Shown piece after piece: positions 1 through 11,105 of a stretch of DNA of 31,150 nucleotides (its first letter is position 1; each line of letters begins with the position of its first letter). The notes under the pieces are model-generated. The model worked only from the letters and a program-made list of their open reading frames with translations. It was not told the DNA's origin and did no database searches. The DNA is from Grammothele lineata. Taxonomy: Eukaryota; Basidiomycota; Agaricomycetes; Polyporales; Polyporaceae. The DNA lies in contig NDFF03000207.1 of the NCBI GenBank assembly GCA_002150815.3, positions 1 through 31,150 of the forward strand, written 5' to 3'. Position numbers and translations under genes: made by a program.

Positions 1-190
1 CTTGGACGCTATGTATCGCTTTTCCCGGTTATCCCGAGGATTTCTACCCACAGCCCGCCAAAGTATCGCCCTTCTAAGCCATACACATCTTTCATACTAC
101 GCCCGGCAAGTTCATATTCTGGCTGTTGTACGCGCGTCATAGTCTTGGGGCACACACATACGACGGCCTTGTGGCTAGGATGAATGTAAG
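1..190. repeat. Diverged direct repeat, copy 1 (cut by window start)
   Basis: This stretch aligns by eye with 1146-1340 in the same orientation. Shared blocks in the same order are a GGA(C/T)GCT start, CCCGAGGAT, a GC(C/T)AAAGT block, AGCCATAC, CATTCTGGCTGTTGTA-like sequence and a GCCTTGT(G/T)GCTAG(G/A)ATGA end. Identity looks like roughly 70 percent with small indels, so this is an old duplication. No coding frame is preserved in both copies. It may be a fragment of a dispersed element, but no terminal features or target duplication are visible. Confidence 0.45.
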
Positions 191-1145
191 CCGCGCTGTG
201 CCTTGAGGGAACACGACCGAAAGTCGAATGTGCATGCCCTGGACGCACACCTGTAACCATACTGTGTATGTACTGTGATTGAATTAATGATAATCCTCGT
301 TTAGCCTATCCAGTATTATTAGTTATGAGCGACCGATTGTCTGAACAATCTGAAAAGTCCGACACCGCCGTAGTCAAAAATCTGACAGTCGCCTCTCAGA
401 AAGTCTGACGCGCCATCCTCCAGTGAAGTGTCTGAGGGTGTCTGATTCGTTGGAGTCAGATGGTCGCAGACAAATTGGGAATTACTGATCGGGCCGTCGG
501 CCCGGCTCAGTTGCTTATTAGCTATCGACATTTGTAGGTTATCACAACGGGGAAAGCAAAATGTAAGGAGGGAAGCCAAACGACTCAGAGAGAGATGAGG
601 ACGGGCCATGAGCCGGGAGCATGACGGAGAGAGAAGAGATTAAGTGCGAACTTGAAGTGCCGCGGATGCTGGGTGTGCCAGTAGGCAACAGGATTTGGGC
701 GCTTTGTACTCGTTCTTCTCCCAGCCGCCACGTCCTTCTTTTACTACTCGGTTTCTCCTCGAGCTCAACAGCAAAATTTGAAAGTGACTACCCAATCTGT
801 TCTGCATGTTATGCTCCGTTCTACATAATAACGATAGTTGGCATGTATCATGAATGCCGGCTGTCGCCCCAACTTTCCGACAAGGCGCACGGGGCCGCCT
901 GTGGCCGGGTGCGTCCACCTCCACCCTCAGCCTCGTTCTAGTCTTCGAGCGCAAGCGTTGAGAAGAGAGATCCTATCACGGCGACAATAGATCTGTCTGC
1001 CGAACAAGGTGCGTGCATTATCCACTTCTACACAGCCCGTGCACGTTCCCCCAAGCCCATTCTTTCACTTTCAACGCATGCCGTCATATTTTTACCATAC
1101 TGCCTGTGTTCGTGACCATTGGCAAGTTGTCCGTCCTCGCATTCT
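191..1145. other. No recognisable gene
   Basis: Only short overlapping open frames on both strands are present, without good start contexts or intron signals. The one local structure is a cluster of TCTGA motifs between about 336 and 462, with about seven copies including one inverted. Confidence 0.4.
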
Positions 1146-1340
1146 TTTTCGGATGCTGTATCTCATTTCTCCCCCTCGTCCGACCCGAGGATCTCTGTCT
1201 GCGGTCTGCTAAAGTGACGGCCTTCCGAGCCATACTCACTTCTCATACACCTGGTACGTCTCATTCTGGCTGTTGTAAGTGCACCACGGTCCTCGAGCGC
1301 GCCCGCGCATGTCCGCCTTGTTGCTAGAATGATATGGGTT
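1146..1340. repeat. Diverged direct repeat, copy 2
   Basis: This is the partner of the repeat at 1-190, in the same orientation and about 1.15 kb downstream. Conserved blocks include CCCGAGGAT near 1188, the AAAGTGACGGCC region near 1212, AGCCATAC near 1229, TCATTCTGGCTGTTGTAAG near 1260 and the CCTTGTTGCTAGAATGA end near 1316. Divergence is substantial, so neither copy is a recent insertion. Confidence 0.45.
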
Positions 1341-1601
1341 GTGAGGCAGGATTTGACACTACGACTCGGAGATTATCTTCCCGCCTAACAAAGGAGGCCG
1401 TGGAGGGCGATCCCGTGGTCAGATCACAGCCAAATTTTTAGATACCATGTCAGTATGTCATGTAGAGCATAATTACATATGTAAAGAGCTGCTCACCGTC
1501 GTCTGTCGCGCTGTATGTCACGGGCATTGTTCTGGGGGAGGAGGCCGTCTAGCGCCCGAGGCGCGCGCGCCACAAAAACGAGACGCTTCAGGCGGTCCAC
1601 C

Positions 1602-1628
1602 GGCTGAGGTGCCCGGAGAACCCGATCC
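1602..1628 (+). repeat. Left arm of inverted repeat around tRNA-like unit
   Basis: This 27-base stretch is the reverse complement of 1847-1873 with one mismatch (26 of 27). Its core is GTGCCCGGAGAAC. Weaker similarity continues outward (GACGCTTC here against GGAGCGTC on the other side). The 218-base spacer between the arms contains the Pol III box pair at 1665-1720. Confidence 0.6.
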
Positions 1629-1653
1629 GGTCGGCTGATGCTGAGAGAAAGAA

Positions 1654-1728
1654 TGAATACCGGAGGATTCGAACTCACGCACCAGGCATTAAGCATAGCA
1701 CGAGCAAGGCCACTGCACCACAACTCTT
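1654..1728 (-). ncRNA. tRNA-like unit with Pol III A and B boxes (degenerate tRNA or SINE head)
   Basis: Read on the minus strand, an A box TGGTGCAGTGG (1720-1710) fits the consensus TRGYNNARNGG. It is followed 34 bases later by a B box AGTTCGAATCC (1675-1665). Box quality and spacing are those of a Pol III type 2 promoter. The cloverleaf does not fold properly: the acceptor strands do not pair, the T stem has two mismatches and the variable region is too short. A possible anticodon stem would present UAA, with one mismatch. No T-run terminator follows. A tRNA-derived SINE head or decayed tRNA therefore fits better than a working tRNA gene. An inverted repeat brackets it. Confidence 0.45.
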
Positions 1729-1846
1729 TGCACAAGAGAAACAGATGCAATATCACGCCGTTTTTCTACTTGAATGAATGAGGAGATGCACACGTGGCCG
1801 CAGCAAAGACGGTGTCATACTTATTGCGCCTATTGTCAATCGGCAT

Positions 1847-1873
1847 GGATCGAGTTCTCCGGGCACCTCAGCC
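1847..1873 (-). repeat. Right arm of inverted repeat around tRNA-like unit
   Basis: This is the reverse-complement partner of 1602-1628 with a single G/A difference, centred on GTTCTCCGGGCAC. With the left arm it could form a large stem with a 218-base loop, or mark the ends of a small insertion. No target-site duplication is evident outside the arms. Confidence 0.6.
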
Positions 1874-3925
1874 AGTCCCTGGAGCGTCCTTCACGGCCCC
1901 CGTCTTACGCGGCGAAAGATATATCTTCGATCGCGCCTAATAGGCGGGAGGATAATATCTCGTACTGTCTAAAGCTCCTACTTATCTGTCTCAGCTTGAG
2001 GCGATGGCTTCAATGATAGACCTGGAAGATGAGTCGTGCTGGACTGAACGAGCACCCAAACGGGCCCGGATCGAGCGGAGTTGCCAAATTCGGTCGCGGA
2101 CGACCGTATTTGGCTGCTCGTTCAGACTCCGCAGCGGCTTCGAATTCCAGACTTGAGGATAAATTGAGGCTCTCTCGACTCCGTCTCTTTTGCCAACTCT
2201 TGCTCCCTCGCCCCCTCGCTCTTTACAACTGCAGGTACTATATGACCCTTCTCTCCTTCGGCCACTTCTGCTGATCCCCTGCCCCCGTCCCCTGTACTCG
2301 CCCTTTCCTCAATGCTCCCCGCGCAACAGGCAGCTTGCCCGCCCGCCTACCGACAACGTATCTGCCGTGGATGCACGTATCACTGAGAGCGCCAAATAAG
2401 TCAGGAAAGTCACATTAAGTACTTTGTGAGTATTCAATTCTCCTCCCAAGGCGCATATATGCGTATATCGTCCACCCCCCGCCTTAAAGGCAGCCGTCTG
2501 CTTCCATGTGGTATATCTCAGCCCTCCCACAAGCCGCCTCGCATTCCACATCGCATTTGCGATATGTTTCGGAAGGGTGCGTCGTCTTGGGCACGCGCAT
2601 ATTCACTGCCTTTGCCGCTTCCGTCGCCTCTTCCCCCCCACAGCCGCCTTTCTCTCCCTCGCCCTCGCCTCCTGCACGTCCCGCTCCCTCCCAGCCACAG
2701 TTCCTCTCTCTGACTCTGCCTCCTCCTGCTTCCACCACCCGTGATCAGCCTGCGGTGTCTTTGCTGACGTGCCAGCCTTCTCCTGCCCGTCGCGCACGTC
2801 ATCGTCCTCCGAGTCTTCGCGATGTGTCCCTGCATCCTGCGGCACCTCCACCCACACGTTCGTCAACACCTCCGTCCTACGCTCCCGAGCGCCCCTCCCT
2901 TCCCTCCCCAGCCCTTGACGCGTTCATCGCGCTCACCCCGCTGCACTGCGCCAAGCCGCGCCCTGCGCGAGTAAGATTGCCCCTGAATCACCCCTTGTGC
3001 ATCCTCTCCCCTAGTTGTACGAATTTGTTAGCATGCTTCAAGGGTCGAGGCGACCATATAGCACGCACTGAGCACCCGTGCAATCGCTCATACATGATCC
3101 TCGCAGCGTTCCACGCACAGAATGACAACGTAGCGGTCACTATCTCTAGACGCGATCACTGAGTTACTAGTCCGGGAGCTCGACCACAATTACGAGCGGT
3201 GGAGCAACACCTCGATGTAGTGTATTCTGTGGACACCGATGCGTGTCTGAGGCTTATAGCAGTCGTCTACTTCGGCTCATTCTGTCATAGTCGTCTGCTT
3301 ATGTGGTCACTACGGACGCTACTTCCTGTTATATTATGTAGCGCTATATGCTATAGTGCATGTAACCCGATTGTACGTGTCACGATCGAGTCTACCAAAC
3401 CCATGGATCAAAATTGGTAATTGTTTCCCCTAACAAGTGAAGGGTTGGGCCTACAATAGATGTACAAAACGGAATGCATACGCGGGCAGCCCTGCGCAAT
3501 CGTCGAGCTGGAGGATGGTCGCGTGCGCGAGGCGGCGAGACGATTGAGACGATTAAGCGAGAGTGGGTTGCATGCGGGTGCACGAACGGCGAACGTGGCT
3601 CGCTGTGATGCGAGATGCTGTCGGAAGCCCTCATATGCCCACTCTTGAAACTCGTAAAGGTGAAATCGATATTCCGCAATGAGCAAGGCTCGCGCGCGTT
3701 CCGAGGAACAACAGGTACATCACAGATACTCGGAAGGCAGGTGCAAGGGGAACGGATGAGAGAAGCTTCTTCGAGGTCAACTCATGAAAGGATCGACTGC
3801 TATGATAGCAGTAAGCGATCTACCAGTAGGCAGGCTAGACGAACGAGAGATGACGGAGACGCGATTGTGATGACTTGGCTAGTTGAGCATACTTTTCACC
3901 AGTGGGATGTCTAAGGGGAGTTCTC
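1874..3925. other. No confident gene; pyrimidine-rich tract and proline-rich open frame
   Basis: The plus strand is strongly C/T-rich from about 2600 to 2960. A 218-codon open frame with an ATG (2506-3162, plus) runs through it and is made of Pro, Ser and Ala. That is expected from the base skew alone, it has no introns or recognisable motif, and I do not call it a gene. The remainder (3200-3925) has only short frames on both strands. The 3' end of the large minus-strand gene begins at 3926. Confidence 0.4.
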
Positions 3926-6900
3926 CTATGACTTCGACGGACGCCCTTCGTCCTCAGTGCTACCCTCCTCTGACTCCTGCTTGAGACGACGAATGCAATC
4001 GGAAAGCTGCGCGGGCCGCCGAGAAGTAGCTGACGCAGTGCCTTCTTCGGACTCTTCCCTCAGGCGGCGTTTGAGATCAGACAGCCGCTCCGCAGACGCC
4101 CCAGAAGCAACGCCATCCTCTGACTGCTGCCTCAACTGGCATCTCGCTTGCGACAGATGATTGAAAGCAGACGGCGAAGACGAAGGAGGACGTGGAGGTG
4201 AAGACACTCGCTGTTTGTGGGTGGATGGGCCGTCAACGGACGGGGACGGGCGCGGACGCTTGGTAGGAATAGCCTGAGGGACCACTGATATATAGGAGAG
4301 CTCCGATGGGGCACGCTGACCGTGTTGATACTGTTGTGGTTGTGGTTGTGGTAGTGGCACGGTAGGCGAGGGTTGACGAGCGAGTGATCGCGATCGGGCG
4401 TGGAGAGGGAGTTTGCTGGAGCCAAGGGAAGGCTGCGTGAGGGTGGGCACTAGTGGGGAGGAGCAGGCTGGCAAATAACTGGCAGAAGTGGCGGATGCAC
4501 GCCGAGCGTGCTGCTTGCTCACCCACTCCTGCAAACGACCTACCCGGACAGATGGAGAGACAGGTGAGGGAAACCGCGCTACGGGAAAGCTGCCTGCTTG
4601 AGTAGAAAGGTGTACGCCAGACGAGGGAGTACGGAGGGGCGGGGTGGAGGGCGTTTCAATCCGGAGTGATGGCGATGCACTACGACGGTGTCGTCCCATT
4701 TCACGAGCTTTCGCAGCGAGATCGATGGAAGGGACACTACGGGGAGACGAGATGATTTCGGTCATCGCACCCAAACCGTGGAACCAGTCTCTCCACTGTT
4801 CCCGATCCTTATGATCAAATGTGGGGGGCGTGGGTGAAAGGGAGGGGAGGCGTGGGCTTTGCGACTCGGACTTGACAGAAGTAGACGCAGGCGGCGAGTT
4901 GCGAGCTGCAAGGATAGAGTGACTGCTAGGCCTAATTGCCTTCGCTGGAAGGCTTTCCATGCCAGTCATCGCAACGCTTGCCATAATTCCTGGGCCGGGA
5001 TGGATCCGGGGCTGTGAATCAACGTGGGATACAGCAGGAGGGTTGGGGGAGCGAGGCGAATAGGGACGTAAGGCTGTCTGAACAGCTCGTAGCCGTTCAG
5101 TTAAAGAACCACATGGCCTTGAAACGCCTCCAGTGCCTAAATACATGCCGAAACAATCGTTGAGTATGCCTGCTGAGCTGTGGTGACGAAAAGACATGCC
5201 TGATGAGGGTAGAACTTGGGAGGGCTTCGAAAGAGACAGGGCAGCCTTCCCAGACGCATGCGGTGGAACAGAGTGTCCATGATTAGAGAGATCCGAGGAG
5301 CAAAAAACGCCATAATCTTCATCTGAACTGTCAGACTCGGGAACAGAAGGGCGAGCGTCGATGCCTGCTTGCTGCCTTCTGGAGCGGTGGCGGTCAGAGG
5401 GCGATAGGGGCGTCAGCTGTGGCGGGAGCGCGTTGTGACGATCACCCGCGATGGTTGGATGAGACACGCGACGTGGAATGACTTGCGCAGCAGTGTCATT
5501 CTCGCGCCGCGCACGCGGAGGACGGGGAATCATTGATAGTGAGCCCGCTTGGGCGACAACGGGTGCAACATCCTTCCCAGGGCGCGCCCCGCTGGTGCGT
5601 GCAACAGCCGCTGGGCCAGGGCGCGAACTTGAAGGGCCAGCGACAACGTTGTCACTCCGGGGACGCACCGCGGGTAGATTGAAATAGCGAAGGGAAGACG
5701 CCCGCGTTGCGCGCTTCGCGGCCTCGGAAAGGCGCAACGTGTGTGGCGGACCGGTTGGCTGTGTGGGGGCTAGCAAGGCAGGAGCGGGGAGCAACACTGG
5801 GGTGTTGCCCCTCGAACGCGCAGGTGTACCGCCGCTGCCAGCCCAGGAGTCCAGGGTGGCCTGGCGGAGGCTGCGAGGTGTGGCCTTGGGCGTGTGGTTG
5901 CGATGGAGGGGAGAGTGTTCGCCGTGACGGTCCAGCGACCCAGGGCGAAAGTGGAGCAGTTCATTGCCGAGACCGTCACGCCCTGGAGGGAGCCCAGGAG
6001 TGATTTGACGGGCAATAGGATGTGACTGGTCGCCATCACTGTCGGAGTCAGAATCTGAGTAATCACCGTCGTCACTGTCGGAGAAGTAGGAACGCTGGCG
6101 TGGTGAATGCGGACGGTTGGAGGGGTGACCGAGAGTGATATCCTGCAGCGTCACGAGGCGGGGATGGAGCGCTATGTGTGGAGCCGGAAAGAATTGGTGT
6201 TGGCCACCCATATAGGTGAATCCCCTCTGAGGAGGGACCTTAGTGTCCCATAGCCGGTCAGCATACGCCAAGGGCAACCAATGGAACGTCGTGAACACCG
6301 TCGACACGGCGTTGACGATTTTCGCCGCATCCATGGGGTTAACGGCATGCATGAGGTGGTACCACATATGGTAGTACCGACACTGAGAATAGATTTGACC
6401 GCCGGTATTCGGGAATTGATGGGGCGCAGGGAAGAGCCGGCTGACAATGGTGCTCCAACCAGCAAAGGTTTGGGGTCTAATATGGGCTGCATGGAAGGGT
6501 ATGACGTTGCTCCGAAAAAGGTCTAGAGAAACAGACGTCATTTCGAGAGTGTTGAGGGTGACGTACGCAGGGAGGTTGGCCTTTTTGGGGTTGGGGGAAC
6601 GACTGATGACATCGTAGGCGAATTGGGCCATAATGACGTCCACGATCAAGTCAATGGTGCCTCCAGGTTGGTAGAAGATATCTCGTCCATCGTCAATCTC
6701 GGCGCCAAAGCGGTTCTGAACATCCGGTTGCTCTATGGGAGGGGGATGATGCACGACGATGTGTTCGTCAACTAATCGAAGATTTAGAGGGCGGATGAGG
6801 TCTGGATTAACAGAGCTGATGGGCTCAGACAAGCCAATCTTGTTGTGAGTCCGCTGCGTATTGGGCTTCTGACGGATGAAGGGCCTAGCCGCCGCGCCCA

Positions 6901-8802
6901 AGACCAGCGTCAGATCTTGAAGAGTGCGCTGTCTGTAAAGAACAAGGAGAGTGGCCATGTCCGGGAGATGGTCGATGGCTCCAGTGGGGGGAATGCGCCA
7001 CCACAGGCCAACGTTGTTGCGGACAATGTCGCAAAGAACATACCAGCCCAGACGGTCCCCAATGGGTTCCAACTCCCCATCTGCGTCTACATCGAAGGTG
7101 TTTGGATTGCGAAGATCGGTATTGGGGGAGATATGCATAGAACACGCTGCGGCAAGGAAGCGATTGGCGGAGAAATCATCTGGGCGACGGATGAGGGCAT
7201 TCAGGACGTGTATCGCCGCGGCTCCCACAGCGAGGGAAGCGGGTTGGATGCGGTGCGTGGGACGGTCCTTGGACAGTCCAGTGATGACGTAGTTGCAGGC
7301 TGCGAGCCTGTTGAAGCGAAATGTCCTACAAAGACGGTTATGTTAGGATATGGATTGCATAGACGCAGGGATTAACAGTGCTTACCACCAGACTGCATCG
7401 GGAATTGCTATGACAAGTGTTCGCAACATGTTTTCCGGAATGGGAGGAAGGGCGGCATGGTGATGAGACAAAGGAATACGGACCTCAAGCCTTGCAGTTC
7501 CGTCCTGTGGATCTCCGTTACCACCGGCACAGCTATAGAATTGGGCTGAAATCCCGTCTATGTCTCGTAAGCAGCGTTCGATTTTAGATGGCAGAAGGTC
7601 TTCTGCTGTCCGCCGGCGGAAAATGCCTGGGTGTAGCTGGTAGGTTGGTGTTTTGTCGGTGGTGTAGACATTGACGTAGACAACATGATCAATGGATCGG
7701 CTAGGTGCAAAACGAAACCCACTCAGTGAGTAGATTTGACTGCTAACGTCACGGGAGAAGCGAGCGGAGGATTGAATGGTATCCGCACGCGGTGCAGTAA
7801 GGCTAGGGCAGACCTGACGCAGGATGGTGGAATGAGCATCTGTTCGCCATTGCATGACGTGGCCTGGAATGGAGAGTTCAACAGCGACGTCGATGTACCA
7901 GTTTCGCAGGTTTCCCCCCTCCGGTCCTTCGAAGTCGAATTTCTCAAGATACTTGTCGAGTACAATCCGGCGGTCCATAGCGTCGTTGAAATCAAAACTG
8001 TACGCGCCTTTCGTACCACGGCACTCGACCATAAAGATGGGAGTCCCGAACGGCCCATCCTGTGGGAATCGACGCAGGAGATTGGTGGCAAAAGTAACCA
8101 AGTGATCCTCCGAGACCTTGCACGAATGGGCGTGAATGGTGTTGTTCGCTCCGAGACAGACACGGAGCGCCGCGTCGTAGGTGTTCGGCCAATGAGCGGC
8201 ATGTTCGGGGGCCGTATCCATGATCGCTGGACGAATAGCTCCGTCGTAAATATTTGCGAAATCTTCATTTGTGAGCTCAATGTTCGCGGCCCTCCGGTTT
8301 GGGAACAAAAGGCGAATCTGGCAGTTATCGGGAGCTGTGGCGAAGCAAAAGTTGCTCATCTTGTGGGGAAATTCCTCGGCGTCCATGCCCTAGCGTGAAT
8401 GGTTGGTGGAGATGTACTAGGGAGAACAATAGAGTGGCGACGTACAGCTCTATCCGTATATCTGACCTTGACGTGAACGTTTGTTTTAAGAGTACGACTA
8501 AATAGCGGGATTGGAGTCACATCAATGGGGCATCGGAAGGGCAAGGTCGATGTGAACCCGATCAGGGAGTCGTAGTCACCCGTAAGGGTTATGTCAGCGG
8601 GGTTCGGTAGTCCGATATCCTGCAGGGGGTTGAGATAGACACGATGGGGGTGGAGGTTATGAGTGACGCGGGCGGCGAGCATGAGCCGTATGAATGCGTC
8701 GACGGAGTCCAGGGTGGCAACGTCTAGTAAAGCCCGCGCTCGGTCGTTCAACGACGCTATCCCAAGCTGCAGAATTGGCAGGTACTCGTCAGGGTAAGCC
8801 AT
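3926..8802 (-). CDS. Large protein of unknown function (three exons, 1586 residues)
   Basis: Exons are 8802-8446, 8389-7386 and 7325-3926. Introns at 8390-8445 (56 nt, phase 0) and 7326-7385 (60 nt, phase 2) have GTACGT and GTAAGC donors. The spliced frame is 4761 nt and unbroken. The ATG at 8802 has G at -3 and +4 and follows a pyrimidine-rich leader. Residues 1 to about 840 look globular, with many aromatics and motifs such as GTPIFMVECRGTKGAYSFDF and QIYSQCRYYHMWYHLMHAV. From about residue 860 the chain is Ser/Pro/Arg-rich: an acidic SDSDDGDYSDSDSDSDGD tract near 880, basic KRPRPSP near 1476, and three C-terminal repeats. I recognise no catalytic domain, signal peptide or membrane segment. 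From memory, similar uncharacterised proteins occur in other agaricomycetes. The acidic and basic tracts suggest a nuclear location, which is inference only. The intact frame argues for a live gene. Confidence 0.88.
3929..4156 (-). repeat. Three tandem C-terminal protein repeats of the large gene
   Basis: The last 76 residues of the 1586-residue protein form three units at 4156-4085, 4084-4007 and 4006-3929. They begin LSQARCQLRQQSEDG, LSDLKRRLREESEEG and LSDCIRRLKQESEEG. Each starts Leu-Ser, has a Leu/Arg-spaced amphipathic stretch, then (Q/E)SE(D/E)G followed by a Ser/Thr/Ala-rich linker. Unit lengths are 24, 26 and 26 residues. The pattern fits short charged helices. The repetition is also visible in the DNA, which indicates local duplication. 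Confidence 0.8.
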
Positions 8803-8872
8803 AGCGGTGCTTTTAGTGCTGAGTGATGGTGTAGGAAGGGAGAATGGGGAGAAGGGCACAGTGAAGTGCGAG
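8803..8872 (-). promoter_or_regulatory. Pyrimidine-rich leader before the large gene
   Basis: Upstream of the ATG at 8802 the minus strand carries runs such as CCCTTCTCCCC and TTCTCCCTTCC within 70 bases. This is typical of fungal core promoters and 5' leaders. No TATA or CAAT box could be identified with confidence. An in-frame GTG further upstream (8859) would add 19 residues, but it is not a credible start. Confidence 0.35.
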
Positions 8873-11105
8873 GTATAAGCCTAGGCGTATGGGCGATATT
8901 GCGAGCGATGGCAACTGCGCGTATAACAAGCGAAGTCCCGTGTGGGCCCGCTGCATGACGGCCGAGACCATTCATTGATACAATAACCGACGGCAAGGAG
9001 TTAACGATCATGACAAAGACGTCGTCGTGCAGCTGAAAGCGAGCTTCAATGGACGTGCATTGTGGTAGGATGGCAGGGAGGTGGGACGCGGGCCGAGGAG
9101 CGCGCTGAAGGCCATCGAGACCGATTGTCCATGGTTGAGTGAGGAAGCGACGGTAGTCGGCGGAGGTGTCCTTCTTGCGACGCACAACAGCGGTGAATTA
9201 ACGAGCGAATACGCCAGCAAACTAGACGCGAGAAACGCGGATAGGTGGATGTGTACGTCCCCGGACGCACGCACGCACGGGAGGGAGAGCCGGGAGTTGC
9301 GAGCAGGCGACGTCGTTCCGAGAAGCCGGCACGGGTATTGTAAGTGTCCCGGGACGCACGTCGTCGGTGGCACAATGGGCAATCGCCCAATCCGCCCAGC
9401 ACACTCCACCTCCAAGCACCAAATGCCTCCGCGCACTCATCCAGAGTTCAGCTATCGTGCTTACTTGTACTTACAATGCTTAGAAAAGCCACTGAAGGAT
9501 GTAAGATATCCAAGGGTTTAAGCACGATAAGAGCATGAAGCCGTCCCCGGCTGTTTTACCAAAAAGTCTCCGCAACTCACAACTACTACTACAATTCCGT
9601 ACATAAATGCGTCAGCAAAATTGCTAGCGCCGCGGCCTCGCGTGGGGGGGTGGGGCACGGTTGTGGAACAGTCCGAACCCAACACAGTGACCCCTGCCTG
9701 CGGTGACGCCGGCCTTTCAAGTGACCTTTGCGAATGAGAATACCAGGGATGGTGCATTTGGGGACGTCGTCCGTAGACTTGAGCTGAGCGTCATCCGTCC
9801 TCCGCTCTGTGGTCGTCAGTGAGCGATGGTTACGGGGCGTGCTCACCGAGGTGGCGAACCTCACGCGCGGCTCGAAAGCCCCGGGTCTTCAGTCTTGAAG
9901 TTTTTTCCCAAGAGATAGTGGTCGACGAGGCGCTTTACCTGCGCGTCGGACTTCTTCTCAGAGCTGGTATACTGCCGTTGGGGATCAGGAGTCGAGAGAG
10001 GTAGACCAGGAGGCCGTCAAGTGTCGTCGGTATCATATCTTGGAGTTTTGCGCGTCCGCGGCCGGCGTGACCGTAGGCGAGTATGCTGACGGGCGTGAAT
10101 CTGGCCCGTTCTCCCCTCTGCCTAACGCAGAGGGTGTATTGAGCACAGAGCGCATGCGCATGAACGGGAAAACGCACCTCGATCTCAGCGAGGCACTCTG
10201 CATCCTAATGGATGCGCTCCGCACGCGCAGGGACTTGTCTCTCCTCGGAGCGTCTCGGGCCAATCTCGAGCAATTCAGCCTCCGAATGACATTTTGAGGA
10301 AAGTGACAATGTAAATTCCATAAGCACAAAGATAGTAATACGAGCGAGAATGGATGGTACAAGGAAATCCAAGGCTCACCACCATCCCCGGCAGCTAGCG
10401 CAAGATGGCACGCTGAGGAGCGCGCAGCGGGGAAGAGGAGAGGAACGTCTCTACCGCTTGAGCAGGAGCACGTTTGGATCTCCGTCGACGAAGGCCTGTA
10501 CGGCCCTCGTCGCGCGGGAGAGGCAAGGGAAAAGGTTCTCGCCAGGGTTGTGGACATTGGGGACTGGCGAGCGACCGGCAGGCGACATTGCACGTGCCTT
10601 CATACACGCTTGGCCAGGTAGCGAAGACAAAGCATGAGAAAGGTAGAGGGAGGTTGAGAACGACACGAGACCGCGTATAGGGGCGGGCGAGAGAGAAGGG
10701 TGATCGGACAACGAGGGCGAACAGGCTCGGGGACGAGAGCGGATGGCAACCCGACCAACCTCCTGCCTTTTTCGTGGGACCAGCGCTAACGTTTATCTCC
10801 CCCCTCCCGATAAGATGGATGGATCTAGCAAGGCGCTAATCTGAGTGACTTGGCCGGGCGAACGCGACCTGCCTTTCAATCTCCGCTCGCGTTCCCATCG
10901 ACTGGTTTCGAGTCTACTTGAGCCTGTGCAAATACACTCCTATTGAAGCTCATTCGAAGTAGACTGGCCCGGCGGCGCTAGTCTCGGCGGCACCAATGTA
11001 AGTATTAGCGCAGACCCGAAAGCGGACTTTAAAACCGATTAAATCTCCGATCTCGAATGGAACAAACAGACGTAACTTTGCCACGTCCATCGAGGTCGTC
11101 GCGCA
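8873..11105. other. Shared intergenic region between two divergent genes
   Basis: This 2.3-kb stretch separates the start of the large minus-strand gene from the start of the JmjC gene. A minus-strand frame at about 8880-9185 has a mixed amino-acid composition. A plus-strand frame at 10040-10297 and the overlapping frames on both strands around 10350-10711 also look mildly protein-like. None has a convincing start, intron set or known motif. They may be gene relics. The last few hundred bases should hold the JmjC promoter; no clear TATA element was seen. Confidence 0.4.

Noticed and set aside
2506..3162. 218-codon proline/serine-rich frame with ATG
   Set aside because: It follows the pyrimidine skew of the plus strand, lacks motifs and has no splice structure; the opposite strand is equally open.
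8803..8859. Upstream GTG start adding 19 residues to the large protein
   Set aside because: GTG is not a normal fungal nuclear start, and the ATG at 8802 has a better context after a typical leader.
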